A DNA stretch of 60,527 nucleotides from positions 1-60,527 of the IMG/VR virus record IMGVR_UViG_3300043811_000231, one strand, 5' to 3'. The translations under genes and the position numbers were made by a program. This document shows, in pieces, positions 30,911-38,603 of the stretch; the stretch's first letter is position 1; every line of letters begins with the position of its first letter. The notes beneath the pieces are model-generated. The model did no database searches and had not been told where the DNA came from. It was given only the letters and a program-made list of their open reading frames with translations. The stretch comes from a virus.

Positions 30911-31624
30911 ATGCCTTCAAACGAACCGCCCGAAGTTCCTCCCGTCCCTGCGCACATCGCCAACGCCTCCGAAGTTCTTTCGGTCCTCAACACGGAGCTC
31001 ACCTGCTACCGGGTCTTGTCAGCCAAAAAAGCCGCCGAAACCGATTCGATGCAGGCACCCACGAGCTACCAGACGTATCGCTATTTTATCGGAGCTCTAA
31101 AAGACGCCCAGGATCTTCTCCACGTAATGTGCAAGGTGGCAGAAGTGCAGTTGCGCGCCGCCGATGAAGCACTGCAGAGCGATCTTTTGAATCTCGCGGA
31201 GTGCTCGGATTCGGCCGAATCGCGGGTTGAAAAGTGCATGTTTGGCCCGTTTCAACTCGACAATCTACCGCCTGGCAATCCCGGCGAACCTGATTTCGAA
31301 CGGTTGCTCAAGCCGAAGATTGCTCTCAACCGTGCGTACTCACAGCTGATGCACCAGTTGGCGGTCCTGCACACGGCCCTTTTCTCTCCCACCTACAAAC
31401 TGGACTTGACGGAAGAAGAACGGTTGACGGCGTGGCGCGCCCACCGCAAGTCCGAACTCGAAAAGGTACTGGCCAATATCCAGGCCGAAATCGAAGACAA
31501 CCTGAAGTACGCCGCGGCGCTGGCAAAGGCCAAAGAGAACGTGGAAGAAAAAATCTCCACCAACGACGCCATGACATTTGTTACCGGGATTGATTCGGAA
31601 AAAACGCCCGAGAGCGGCGACTAA
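30911..31624 (+). CDS. Helical protein of unknown function
   Basis: 237 residues, almost entirely helical (KVAEVQLRAADEALQSDLLN, RKSELEKVLANIQAEIEDNL). No recognisable motif. It begins a new block after the motif at 30809, followed by genes leading to the replication region. Confidence 0.7.
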   Translation: MPSNEPPEVPPVPAHIANASEVLSVLNTELTCYRVLSAKKAAETDSMQAPTSYQTYRYFIGALKDAQDLLHVMCKVAEVQLRAADEALQSDLLNLAECSDSAESRVEKCMFGPFQLDNLPPGNPGEPDFERLLKPKIALNRAYSQLMHQLAVLHTALFSPTYKLDLTEEERLTAWRAHRKSELEKVLANIQAEIEDNLKYAAALAKAKENVEEKISTNDAMTFVTGIDSEKTPESGD

Positions 31625-31628
31625 ATTT

Positions 31629-32024
31629 ATGACACAAGAAACAAAACCACAAGCTCGGCAGCTCACGGACCACCGTGTGAACGGCCTTAATGAAGCAATC
31701 ATAATCGAAGTTCTCGACAATCCAGGCGACGGCGGCGCAAATCACGAATACCGGATCAGCCTAAAAACCACACCAAATGCTGTTCAGGAAGTATGTGAAG
31801 TTCACTTTCAAAACGGCCCGGTTCTCGAAAGCACTTACAATGGGATTTCGAACGAAGCTCTTGTCGCAATTGTAATCGATCGCATGCGTGGCTTTCAATC
31901 TGGCAAATTTTCTTGCCGGGAAAATGCCGTGGCGCTGACCAAGCTGGAAGAAGCTATGATGTGGTTCCAAAAACGTACGCGCGACCGGCTGGCCCGGGGT
32001 GTCGAAGGTACGCACGGCGTCTGA
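31629..32024 (+). CDS. Widespread phage protein with C-terminal helical hairpin (possible Acb2/Tad1-like)
   Basis: 131 residues. The N-terminal half is a strand set (IIIEVLDNPGDGGANHEYRI); then VHFQNGPVLESTYNGISNEA and FSCRENAVALTKLEEAMMWF followed by RTRDRLARGVEGTH. I recognise this as a very common phage family (FQNGP...VNGxTxEALLAIxIDRLxxFQxGxFxCRENAxALxxxxEAL...RTRDRxARGVEGTH). Its helical hairpin resembles the short hairpin of Acb2/Tad1-type signalling-nucleotide sponges, which counter CBASS or Thoeris, but this link is a guess from pattern memory. Confidence 0.6.
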   Translation: MTQETKPQARQLTDHRVNGLNEAIIIEVLDNPGDGGANHEYRISLKTTPNAVQEVCEVHFQNGPVLESTYNGISNEALVAIVIDRMRGFQSGKFSCRENAVALTKLEEAMMWFQKRTRDRLARGVEGTHGV

Positions 32025-32040
32025 TTTTTCGTATTACCAA

Positions 32041-32997
32041 ATGTCCGCTTTCTTCAAAGGCCAGACTGCAGTTGGAGCTCCAATAGGCTCCAATCGTAGG
32101 TACACGCCGTGGGCCAAGCGCCAGGAAAAACAGCATTCGATCCTGTGGTTGATCGAGCACGCAGTCACGCTGGAGATGCTGCAGGACGTACTCAAAGGTG
32201 CTGCGTACCAGACCAACGCCTCCCCTGATACGCGGCGCCGCTGGGCCGACGCCGCAGAGAAGCGCGCCTTCATCCTGAGGCACCGGCCTCCCATTTATGA
32301 AAAAATCTCCGTCGAAGAAACCGGACTCCAAAAACAAAAGCCGGGCACCGTCGAAAGCTTTGAAGCCGCGCGCCGTGAAACCTTGGGGTTTTTGGGGCTT
32401 GCCCCGGATGCACCGGAACAGCGCATCGCTCAAGTCCTGCAGCACGAAGAGCTCAAAAACCTCGTTGCGATCGAAGCAGCGGAAGTACCGCGCCCTGTTG
32501 ACCCTGCTGCAGTGGTACTTCGAGAGAGCGAAGGCGCGCTCCGTACTTACTCAGATGGCGTCAAGTACGGCCTCGACGCGTCGAAGACGGTCACGCGCAT
32601 GCAAGTCGTAGCGCGGCGCACCAAGTGCCCTCCATGGCCCACTCCTGGGCTACAAGCGAATCCAATCGATCCAGCGGAGTACACCTGCACAGAATGGGAC
32701 GTGCTCTTTTTCTGCGGCCTGCAGGACATCACACGGGAAGTTGTGACTGAGTCTCATCCTGACCAAATGCGGAAATCGCATGTCACGCCAAATGCGGCCG
32801 TGTTCAACGCAGAGTCCGGCGTGGCACCCGTGGCTTGGAAGCTTTGGATCGAAAGTCGGTTCGGAACAAAAATTGAGTACGACCAAAGCAACCTTTCCAT
32901 ACAGCGTCTGCCTCGTGGCCAGCTGGCCCGCGGTTCAACTCCCCTCGAAACCATCGAAGCGGCGCTCAAACGCTGCGACGACATACCTGCCTTTTAA
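32041..32997 (+). CDS. Unknown protein upstream of replication genes
   Basis: 318 residues from the ATG at 32041; a GTG at 31999 would overlap the previous gene and add 14 residues. The N-terminal part is helical (QHSILWLIEHAVTLEMLQDV), the C-terminal ~120 residues mixed (WDVLFFCGLQDITREVVTES). No catalytic motif seen. Confidence 0.7.
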   Translation: MSAFFKGQTAVGAPIGSNRRYTPWAKRQEKQHSILWLIEHAVTLEMLQDVLKGAAYQTNASPDTRRRWADAAEKRAFILRHRPPIYEKISVEETGLQKQKPGTVESFEAARRETLGFLGLAPDAPEQRIAQVLQHEELKNLVAIEAAEVPRPVDPAAVVLRESEGALRTYSDGVKYGLDASKTVTRMQVVARRTKCPPWPTPGLQANPIDPAEYTCTEWDVLFFCGLQDITREVVTESHPDQMRKSHVTPNAAVFNAESGVAPVAWKLWIESRFGTKIEYDQSNLSIQRLPRGQLARGSTPLETIEAALKRCDDIPAF

Positions 32998-32998
32998 C

Positions 32999-33352
32999 AT
33001 GTTTGGATTCAAAAAACGCAAATCGACCCGGGAGATCGACGACTATCGTATTCGTAAAATCGCTGAAAGCGTTTCGAGCGATTGGCACGAAAAACCTCGT
33101 CCAAAGACATGCTGCGTTTTATCCCTGGGCGAAGTGCAAATGCTAATTCCTTCGACAAAAGCAATCTTCGATGCCCCGATGGGCAACCTCGAACTAGCGC
33201 AGCTGTTCGACACGCTGAACAACAGCGTGATTATCCCAAAAGCGCCATGGGCTCCGACGCCTCACAAATTCAATCACTTGGTACAGATGCCTCAAAACGA
33301 TCCAAAAGGCATCTGCTACTACATTCCGGCATTTGTCTTTTATTCCACATGA
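32999..33352 (+). CDS. Unknown small protein
   Basis: 117 residues. Basic start (FKKRKSTREIDDYRIRKIAE), then a mixed domain (TCCVLSLGEVQMLI). Starts 1 nt after the previous stop; overlaps the next by 4 nt. Confidence 0.65.
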   Translation: MFGFKKRKSTREIDDYRIRKIAESVSSDWHEKPRPKTCCVLSLGEVQMLIPSTKAIFDAPMGNLELAQLFDTLNNSVIIPKAPWAPTPHKFNHLVQMPQNDPKGICYYIPAFVFYST

Positions 33353-33765
33353 AACCCAAAGTCACAACCACCTTCACGTTTATTTACAAGACCGACCACG
33401 GCAACGGACGCATCATTGAACGCGTGATGACGGAAACAGGCAGCCGCGAACGTGCCCGCCGACTGTGGCACACCTTCCGTTCGATCTGCGGGGGTTCGTC
33501 GCAGGTGCGGTTGTGCAAAAAAGTTGTGGTGCATCGTGTCAATTGGACTCGTTTTCGGCTATTCAACGGATCTGGTACGGAGATTCCGTTTGCCGGCCAA
33601 ATTTTTAATTCGATCGATTCTCTGGCCCAAGAAATCGGCGCCAATCCCGTTACCCTCCGTGCCGCCCTGAGCCGAGCCCGCAGAGTGAAAAAGAATAAAA
33701 ACGGTTGTTTCACGTCCTCAAACAGTGCCACGGTCCGTGGAGTGACTTATGCCTACGCCGCGTAG
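33349..33765 (+). CDS. Putative DNA-binding protein, paralogue of the 20604 gene
   Basis: 138 residues. The C-terminal 60 (FNSIDSLAQEIGANPVTLRA, then LSRARRVKKN and TVRGVTYAYA) match residues ~112-160 of the protein at 20604. The N-terminal half has a WHTFRSICGG helix segment and basic strands. The shared module looks like a helix-turn-helix with a beta tail. Position just before the helicase suggests recruitment to DNA or regulation. Confidence 0.7.
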   Translation: MKPKVTTTFTFIYKTDHGNGRIIERVMTETGSRERARRLWHTFRSICGGSSQVRLCKKVVVHRVNWTRFRLFNGSGTEIPFAGQIFNSIDSLAQEIGANPVTLRAALSRARRVKKNKNGCFTSSNSATVRGVTYAYAA

Positions 33766-33940
33766 AAAAGTGGGGCGCCCCAGGACAGAGCGCATCCGCA
33801 CAGTATGCACTTTTTCAGACGCCGGTTTGAAGCGTTTAGACTACCTGCGAAAGAAAAAAGCCCGCGGGATTTACCTCGAAGGGCTGGTGATGAAAGTCCC
33901 GCTCGATCCCTTTGAAAGCTTTCGTCTTCTCAAAAAGTGA
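33749..33940 (+). CDS. Small DNA-binding-like protein
   Basis: 63 residues with an AT-hook-like RRKVGRPRTERIRT start and a short ribbon/helix part (AGLKRLDYLRKKKARGIY). It overlaps its neighbours by 17 and 4 nt. Could be a ribbon-helix-helix type regulator. Confidence 0.6.
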   Translation: MPTPRRKVGRPRTERIRTVCTFSDAGLKRLDYLRKKKARGIYLEGLVMKVPLDPFESFRLLKK

Positions 33941-35334
33941 GTTTGTCCCTTCGATCGTACCAGCAGCCTCACTTTGTGAAGTTGCTTCAATCCCTGATCC
34001 TCAATGACTTTGCGCATGACGGATCCGACACGGGCGTTGGGAAGACGTATATCGGTGCGGCGTTGGTAAAAGCCCTTGGCGAAGAAGCACTGATCATTTG
34101 TCCGCTCTCGATCGTACACGACTGGGAAGAGGCATTGCACGGATTCGGCGCATTCAATTACACCGTGATCAACTACGAAAGCGCCTGGCGCCGGCTGGGC
34201 GCCGTACGGCCCTGGGGGTCCGGCTCATTTTTTCAGTTCCACCGGAAATACCCATTGACGGTATTCGACGAAGTACACCGGGCCGGCGGAGAGACTACGA
34301 TCAATTCAAAAATGCTGATCGCCGCCAAGCGCGCCGGCGGAAAAGTGACCACAATCTCCGCCACAGTGGCGGACTCTCCGATGCGGATGAAAGCTTTTGG
34401 TTTTGCCGCGGGCCTTCACGATCTGCGCGACTACACGACTTTTCTGCTGGAGCACCAGTGTAAGCCTGGCACGTTTGGAGGATGGACTTTTTCCAGCAAC
34501 GAACACCCCGAGGTGCTTCCAATTCTCCACGACAAAATTTACGGCCGTGGCCTTGGGAGCCGGCTTCGCAAATCTGAAATCCCAAATTTCCCTAAATCGA
34601 CGACGGAGGTGCGCTTGTTGGGCAACCCGGACAAAACGCTGCTGCGCATGAGTGAAGAGCTTCGGGGGTACTACAACGGCCGCGCGGTTGTGGCTGAACA
34701 GTTTGCCAGGAAAGCAGAGGAAAAGAGGGAACGTGAACGGCTCGCGGCCGAAGCCAACGGCGAGGAGTACGACGAAGACAAGCCGACCGGCGAAGAGATG
34801 GCCCGGCTTATTTTCCTCCGGCAGTCGCTGGAAGCGGCCATGATCCCGTTGATCGGCGACCAGATCGAAGACGCCTTGGAGGATTCCAAGGTGGCTGTGT
34901 TCTGCAGCTTCAATGAAACGATTGAGCAGCTGAAAAAACTGGCGTCCTCGAAAAAGTGGACCTGCGGCGTGATCCGCGGCACCCAGAGCAAACGCAAAGA
35001 CGCCGCGCGGGAGGAGACGATCAAAGCTTTTCAGGCGAACCAGCTGGATTGCCTTTTTTGCAACAGCGAAGCCGGCGGGGTGGGAGTTTCTCTTCACGAC
35101 CCGGTGACGCAAATCCCCCGCACGATGTTCATCTGTCCGACATTTTCCGGCATCACTCTCAAACAAGTGCTGGGACGCGGCTCACGACTTGACGGCGGCT
35201 TCTGCCGAAACATACTTTTATTTTTTGAAGACAGCTACCAGGGAGTTATAGCCCGTATTGTCAGAGGTAAACTGAACAACATCGATTTGATCAACGATGC
35301 AGACCTGACCGGAAATTTTAAATTTAATGCTTGA
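33937..35334 (+). CDS. SF2 DNA helicase / SNF2-like ATPase
   Basis: 465 residues from a GTG that overlaps the previous stop. Q-like start (LRSYQQPHFVKLL), Walker A TGVGKTYIGAAL (~31-42), DEVH box (TVFDEVHRAGG, ~108-118), motif III TISATV, and helicase-C motifs (FCSFNETIEQLKKL; LGRGSRLDG near residue 412). It is a single-chain SF2 enzyme with a DExH-type box. Probable replication or recombination helicase, co-transcribed with the nuclease, ssDNA-binding-like and primase genes. Confidence 0.9.
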   Translation: MSLSLRSYQQPHFVKLLQSLILNDFAHDGSDTGVGKTYIGAALVKALGEEALIICPLSIVHDWEEALHGFGAFNYTVINYESAWRRLGAVRPWGSGSFFQFHRKYPLTVFDEVHRAGGETTINSKMLIAAKRAGGKVTTISATVADSPMRMKAFGFAAGLHDLRDYTTFLLEHQCKPGTFGGWTFSSNEHPEVLPILHDKIYGRGLGSRLRKSEIPNFPKSTTEVRLLGNPDKTLLRMSEELRGYYNGRAVVAEQFARKAEEKRERERLAAEANGEEYDEDKPTGEEMARLIFLRQSLEAAMIPLIGDQIEDALEDSKVAVFCSFNETIEQLKKLASSKKWTCGVIRGTQSKRKDAAREETIKAFQANQLDCLFCNSEAGGVGVSLHDPVTQIPRTMFICPTFSGITLKQVLGRGSRLDGGFCRNILLFFEDSYQGVIARIVRGKLNNIDLINDADLTGNFKFNA

Positions 35335-35382
35335 CGCAACCGAACGGTAGGTTCACAAAACCCAACACTGGCTTTAAAACCT

Positions 35383-35508
35383 ATGCAAACCGAAACGAAA
35401 AACCCAGCAGCGGTCATTCTCGGATCGATGAAATCTCCGAAAAAAGCGCGGGCTGCAAGAATTAACGGCAAAAAAGGAGGGCGTCCCTCCAAAAAGAAAA
35501 AATCATGA
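35383..35508 (+). CDS. Small basic phage protein (GGRPSK type)
   Basis: 41 residues: AAVILGSMKSPKKARAARIN then GKKGGRPSKKKKS. Many phages and bacteria encode similar tiny basic proteins (LGSxKSxxKAxAARxNGxxGGRPxK), some next to toxin or recombination genes. ATGA overlap with the nuclease gene supports it. Confidence 0.75.
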   Translation: MQTETKNPAAVILGSMKSPKKARAARINGKKGGRPSKKKKS

Positions 35509-36848
35509 CTCCTACCGAACAAGCTCCCCCCGATTCCCATTTGGGATCCGACAATCGCTATCACCACAAATACGGTTTTTCATTTATCGCCACGATTGAA
35601 AAATGCCCGGCTGCCGAACGTTCGGAAAAAGCAGCCAAAAACCTCAAGGACGCCGGCGAGCGCGGCACGGAGCTTCACTTGATCCTTGAGCACATCGTCG
35701 AAGATTGGGCATTCGCCATCGAGAGTGGCAAACCTGTCAGCCTGGACACAATCGCGTATCGCACCGGCCCACGCGGCTCAAAACCACCCGTTCTCTCTGT
35801 ACCTGACATCAGTGCAATTCGAAAAGTCGTCGAAGAAATCAAGCCCTTTTTCTCCGTCGAGAAAGGCATGCTGCTCGGAACGGAGGAAAGGATTGATCTT
35901 CGTGGCGGCGACGGGGAGGTAATCTCCTTCGGGTACTACGATCTCTTTCTCAAGCTAGGCCGCACCGTTCTTATCATCGATCACAAGTTTGTCCGCAAGG
36001 AAGTCGAAGGGGCGGAAAAAAACCGCCAAGGCCACGCGCTCGCAGTTTCGGTGTGGCAACAGTACGCCGAGGTGGACGACGTGGTTGTGCTTTTCACGAT
36101 GCCCGACTGCGGATCTTCAATCCACCGGTTCAACCGGACAACCGACGAACTCCGGCTCTTCAACGAGCTGATGCAAATTTTCGCTCTCAAGGAACATCCC
36201 TTCAAAGTCATCCAGGCCGGCGATCACTGCGTGTACTGCCGTCACCGCTACAAATGCCCCGCTGCCATCGGCACTGTCAAAACGATGGTAACGGCGATCG
36301 AGCCGTTGGCGGTTCCTCCGAACTTTGCACCGCACCTGATCCAGACCGCCGAAGACATGGCAATTCTCCGCTACTGGGCCGACACCGTCTCAACCATCAT
36401 CGACGCGATCAAAGAGACTTCGCTTGAGTGGGCACAAAAATCAGAGGAAGGGATCGCTGCCGACGTTAACGGTCAGCATGTCGAGTATCGCGTCATTTCT
36501 CGCGCGTTGCCGCGAAAGGTGGAAAGCCCGTTTGCCGTCTGGGACGCATTCAAAGAATGGCTGCCCGTCGAAGCCGTTCTTTCCGCCAGCAAAGTTGGTA
36601 TTACGGATCTTGAAACCGCTGTAGTAGCTGTCCTTTCCGACCGGCTGATTGCTGAGGGAAAAACGCCCAACGCCACGGCGCTTGCCAAAGATTTTTCAGC
36701 GGCGCTGATCGAAAAAGGGCTGCTCACCCAGGAAGAAGGCCGTACATTTTTTCTGAAACGCGTCAAGGCCAGCGCTCGAAAGAAAAAAGGCACCGAAGCG
36801 CCCGCACTTACGGAAGGCGAGCCCAGTGTACCAGGCGAAGCCCAATAA
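35505..36848 (+). CDS. PD-(D/E)XK nuclease, Cas4/RecB-like (DUF2800-like)
   Basis: 447 residues. GERGTELHLILE (~50-61) is the family motif I; GYYDLFLKLG (~143-152) and IDHKFVRK (~157-164) supply the D...DxK core. A cysteine at residue ~34 (EKCPAAER) and CVYCRHRYKC (~242-251) give four Cys arranged like the iron-sulfur cluster of Cas4/AddB nucleases. The C-terminal 200 residues are helical. It acts on DNA ends, probably with the SF2 helicase and ssDNA-binding-like gene beside it. Confidence 0.85.
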   Translation: MTPTEQAPPDSHLGSDNRYHHKYGFSFIATIEKCPAAERSEKAAKNLKDAGERGTELHLILEHIVEDWAFAIESGKPVSLDTIAYRTGPRGSKPPVLSVPDISAIRKVVEEIKPFFSVEKGMLLGTEERIDLRGGDGEVISFGYYDLFLKLGRTVLIIDHKFVRKEVEGAEKNRQGHALAVSVWQQYAEVDDVVVLFTMPDCGSSIHRFNRTTDELRLFNELMQIFALKEHPFKVIQAGDHCVYCRHRYKCPAAIGTVKTMVTAIEPLAVPPNFAPHLIQTAEDMAILRYWADTVSTIIDAIKETSLEWAQKSEEGIAADVNGQHVEYRVISRALPRKVESPFAVWDAFKEWLPVEAVLSASKVGITDLETAVVAVLSDRLIAEGKTPNATALAKDFSAALIEKGLLTQEEGRTFFLKRVKASARKKKGTEAPALTEGEPSVPGEAQ

Positions 36849-36883
36849 TTTTTCTGAAACAAAACCAGTCAAAACAAAATACC

Positions 36884-38140
36884 ATGCCTAAAGAAGTCCT
36901 GCGCTCCGGCGCATCCGAGCCGACAACGCCGGCTCCAACTCCCGCGGAATTGCCCGGCAATTCTCCATTTACGCCCCAAGAAAGCGCCCAGATCCAAGAG
37001 ATGGACAGCCGGTTGAAAGCGATGTCGCTTGAGCCCCATCTGATCTCCGCCGCTTTGGAAGCCGAAAAGAAAAAGATCATGAAGGCCCGCAAGCCGGTCG
37101 ATCCCGAAAAAGCCTTGTTTCCTGCCCAGGCTGCTGCTCCGGACGCACCTGCAGCGACTCCCGCTTCCCAGCCAGCCGCCGCAAAGGCCACAAAGCCGGC
37201 CGCACCCAAGCCCACGGCTCCGGCTCCGGCGCCGGCTGCGCCTCCGCCCCGTGCCCCTACCGATGAAGAGCTGCGTCAGGCGTACGAGGAAGACCACGGC
37301 GCCGAGCCGGCGCCCCAAGAAACACGCAACGCTCCGGAGCCGGGCCACGTCGATGACTCTGAAGACGAAGCCGCGTCTGCCGTTGTTATTCAAAACCATT
37401 GGTCAAAGGCATCGGGCGGCGCGATCACCGGTCCGGTGGACCGCACCGATTTCAAAACGCCGCAAGTCAAGATCGTGCAGGGGTCAGGACCCCTGAGCCA
37501 GAAGTTCAACCAAGGCACGTTGATCTTCATGGACCAGGTGATCTTCGGGCCGCCCGACCCGCAAAAGCCGGGACCGCCGATCAATTTCATCCCTGTGGCA
37601 CTCCAAAAGTATTTCCGTGAAAATCTGGAGCGCGACCCGGTGACGAAAAAGGTGCCGATTGACCCCACGACAGGCGAGCCCATGCAGCCCCGCAACGCCA
37701 ACACCGCCCAGGATGTCAAAGACCTTGGCGGCACGACGGAATTTACCGTCAGTTCGGAAGGCAAACGTCTCAAGCCATCGTGGGCGCCGGCCGCACGCTG
37801 CGTCGTCATTTTGGAACGTCCCGAGGGATGCACCCACGAAGGCTTTACGATCGCCATCAACATCGGAGGCAAGGATCGGTACTTCGCGCCGGCCATCATC
37901 TTTGTCAACGGCGGTCAATACCGCTCGTTTTTCAAGCCGATCATCGATGCCACGAACTTCATCCTTTGCGAAGGAACCGGCCCGTCGCGCAAGATTATCC
38001 TCGAAAAACGGGTTTGGAAGCTCCAAGTTGTGAAGGAGCTCTCCGGAGAGAATATGGTCTTCAATCCGCGTGTGGAGATGCTGCCCGAGGCATCGTCACC
38101 CGAACTACGGGAACTCGCATCCAGTTTGCGCGGCGCCTAA
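36884..38140 (+). CDS. Probable ssDNA-binding-type protein
   Basis: 418 residues. Residues 1-160 are Pro/Ala-rich and acidic; residues ~170-400 form one domain beginning PQVKIVQGSGPLSQKFNQGT and ending RVWKLQVVKELSGENMVFN. Beta-barrel proteins with this start occur in phage replication modules near exonuclease and primase genes. Binding to ssDNA is inferred from context; no classical SSB tail. Followed by a terminator-like hairpin. Confidence 0.6.
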   Translation: MPKEVLRSGASEPTTPAPTPAELPGNSPFTPQESAQIQEMDSRLKAMSLEPHLISAALEAEKKKIMKARKPVDPEKALFPAQAAAPDAPAATPASQPAAAKATKPAAPKPTAPAPAPAAPPPRAPTDEELRQAYEEDHGAEPAPQETRNAPEPGHVDDSEDEAASAVVIQNHWSKASGGAITGPVDRTDFKTPQVKIVQGSGPLSQKFNQGTLIFMDQVIFGPPDPQKPGPPINFIPVALQKYFRENLERDPVTKKVPIDPTTGEPMQPRNANTAQDVKDLGGTTEFTVSSEGKRLKPSWAPAARCVVILERPEGCTHEGFTIAINIGGKDRYFAPAIIFVNGGQYRSFFKPIIDATNFILCEGTGPSRKIILEKRVWKLQVVKELSGENMVFNPRVEMLPEASSPELRELASSLRGA

Positions 38141-38169
38141 CGCCGCCAATATAAAAGTTCGTTCAACTG

Positions 38170-38200
38170 CCGGTGGGCCTGCAAACCACCGGGATTTTTA
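38170..38200 (+). terminator. Terminator-like hairpin before the HNH-like gene
   Basis: CCGGTGG (38170-38176) pairs with CCACCGG (38186-38192) across 9 nt, followed by GATTTTTA. It lies 30 nt after the ssDNA-binding-like stop and just before the next GTG, so it may reduce read-through or attenuate translation. Confidence 0.55.
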
Positions 38201-38204
38201 TCCC

Positions 38205-38603
38205 GTGTCCAAAAGCCTCCAGCTTTGTCAAACACCGTTTTGTCGCAACGCCCGTTCAAAATCGAACGGATCGAGATTCTGCTATAAATGTGACTCGCGC
38301 AAGTATCGGCAGCGCGACCCAATCAGGGCGGCGTACTATGCTTTGAGAGCCCACGCCGCGCAGCGGGGCGTTACATTCCTGCTGGGGCGGTCGGAGTTCG
38401 AAGAGTGGTGTAAAGAAACCAATTACGTCGAACTCAAGGGACGTTTTAAAGACGACATGTCGGTGGACCGTCTACGGGAAGGTGAACCGTACTCGATCGG
38501 CAACATCCAGATTCTCACGGTGGGTGAAAACGCGGCGAAAATACGAGCCCACGAAAAAGCCATAGCCTCAACAACTGCGACAACCGAGCCGAAGCCTTTT
38601 TGA
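38205..38603 (+). CDS. HNH-like zinc protein
   Basis: 132 residues from a GTG at 38205. A zinc ribbon (CQTPFCRN ... RFCYKCDSRKYR) is followed by SEFEEWCKETNYVELKGRF, MSVDRLREGEPYSIGNIQIL and TVGENAAK. The final part mimics the 'DRIDNxxGYxxxNIxxxT' tail of HNH/AP2 homing proteins, but no clear HNH catalytic His is seen, so it may be a degenerate or non-cutting member. Its TGA overlaps the primase ATG by one base. Confidence 0.65.
   Translation: MSKSLQLCQTPFCRNARSKSNGSRFCYKCDSRKYRQRDPIRAAYYALRAHAAQRGVTFLLGRSEFEEWCKETNYVELKGRFKDDMSVDRLREGEPYSIGNIQILTVGENAAKIRAHEKAIASTTATTEPKPF

Noticed and set aside
34306-35166. 286-codon leftward frame
   Set aside because: Antisense to the SF2 helicase, whose motifs are all in the plus strand.
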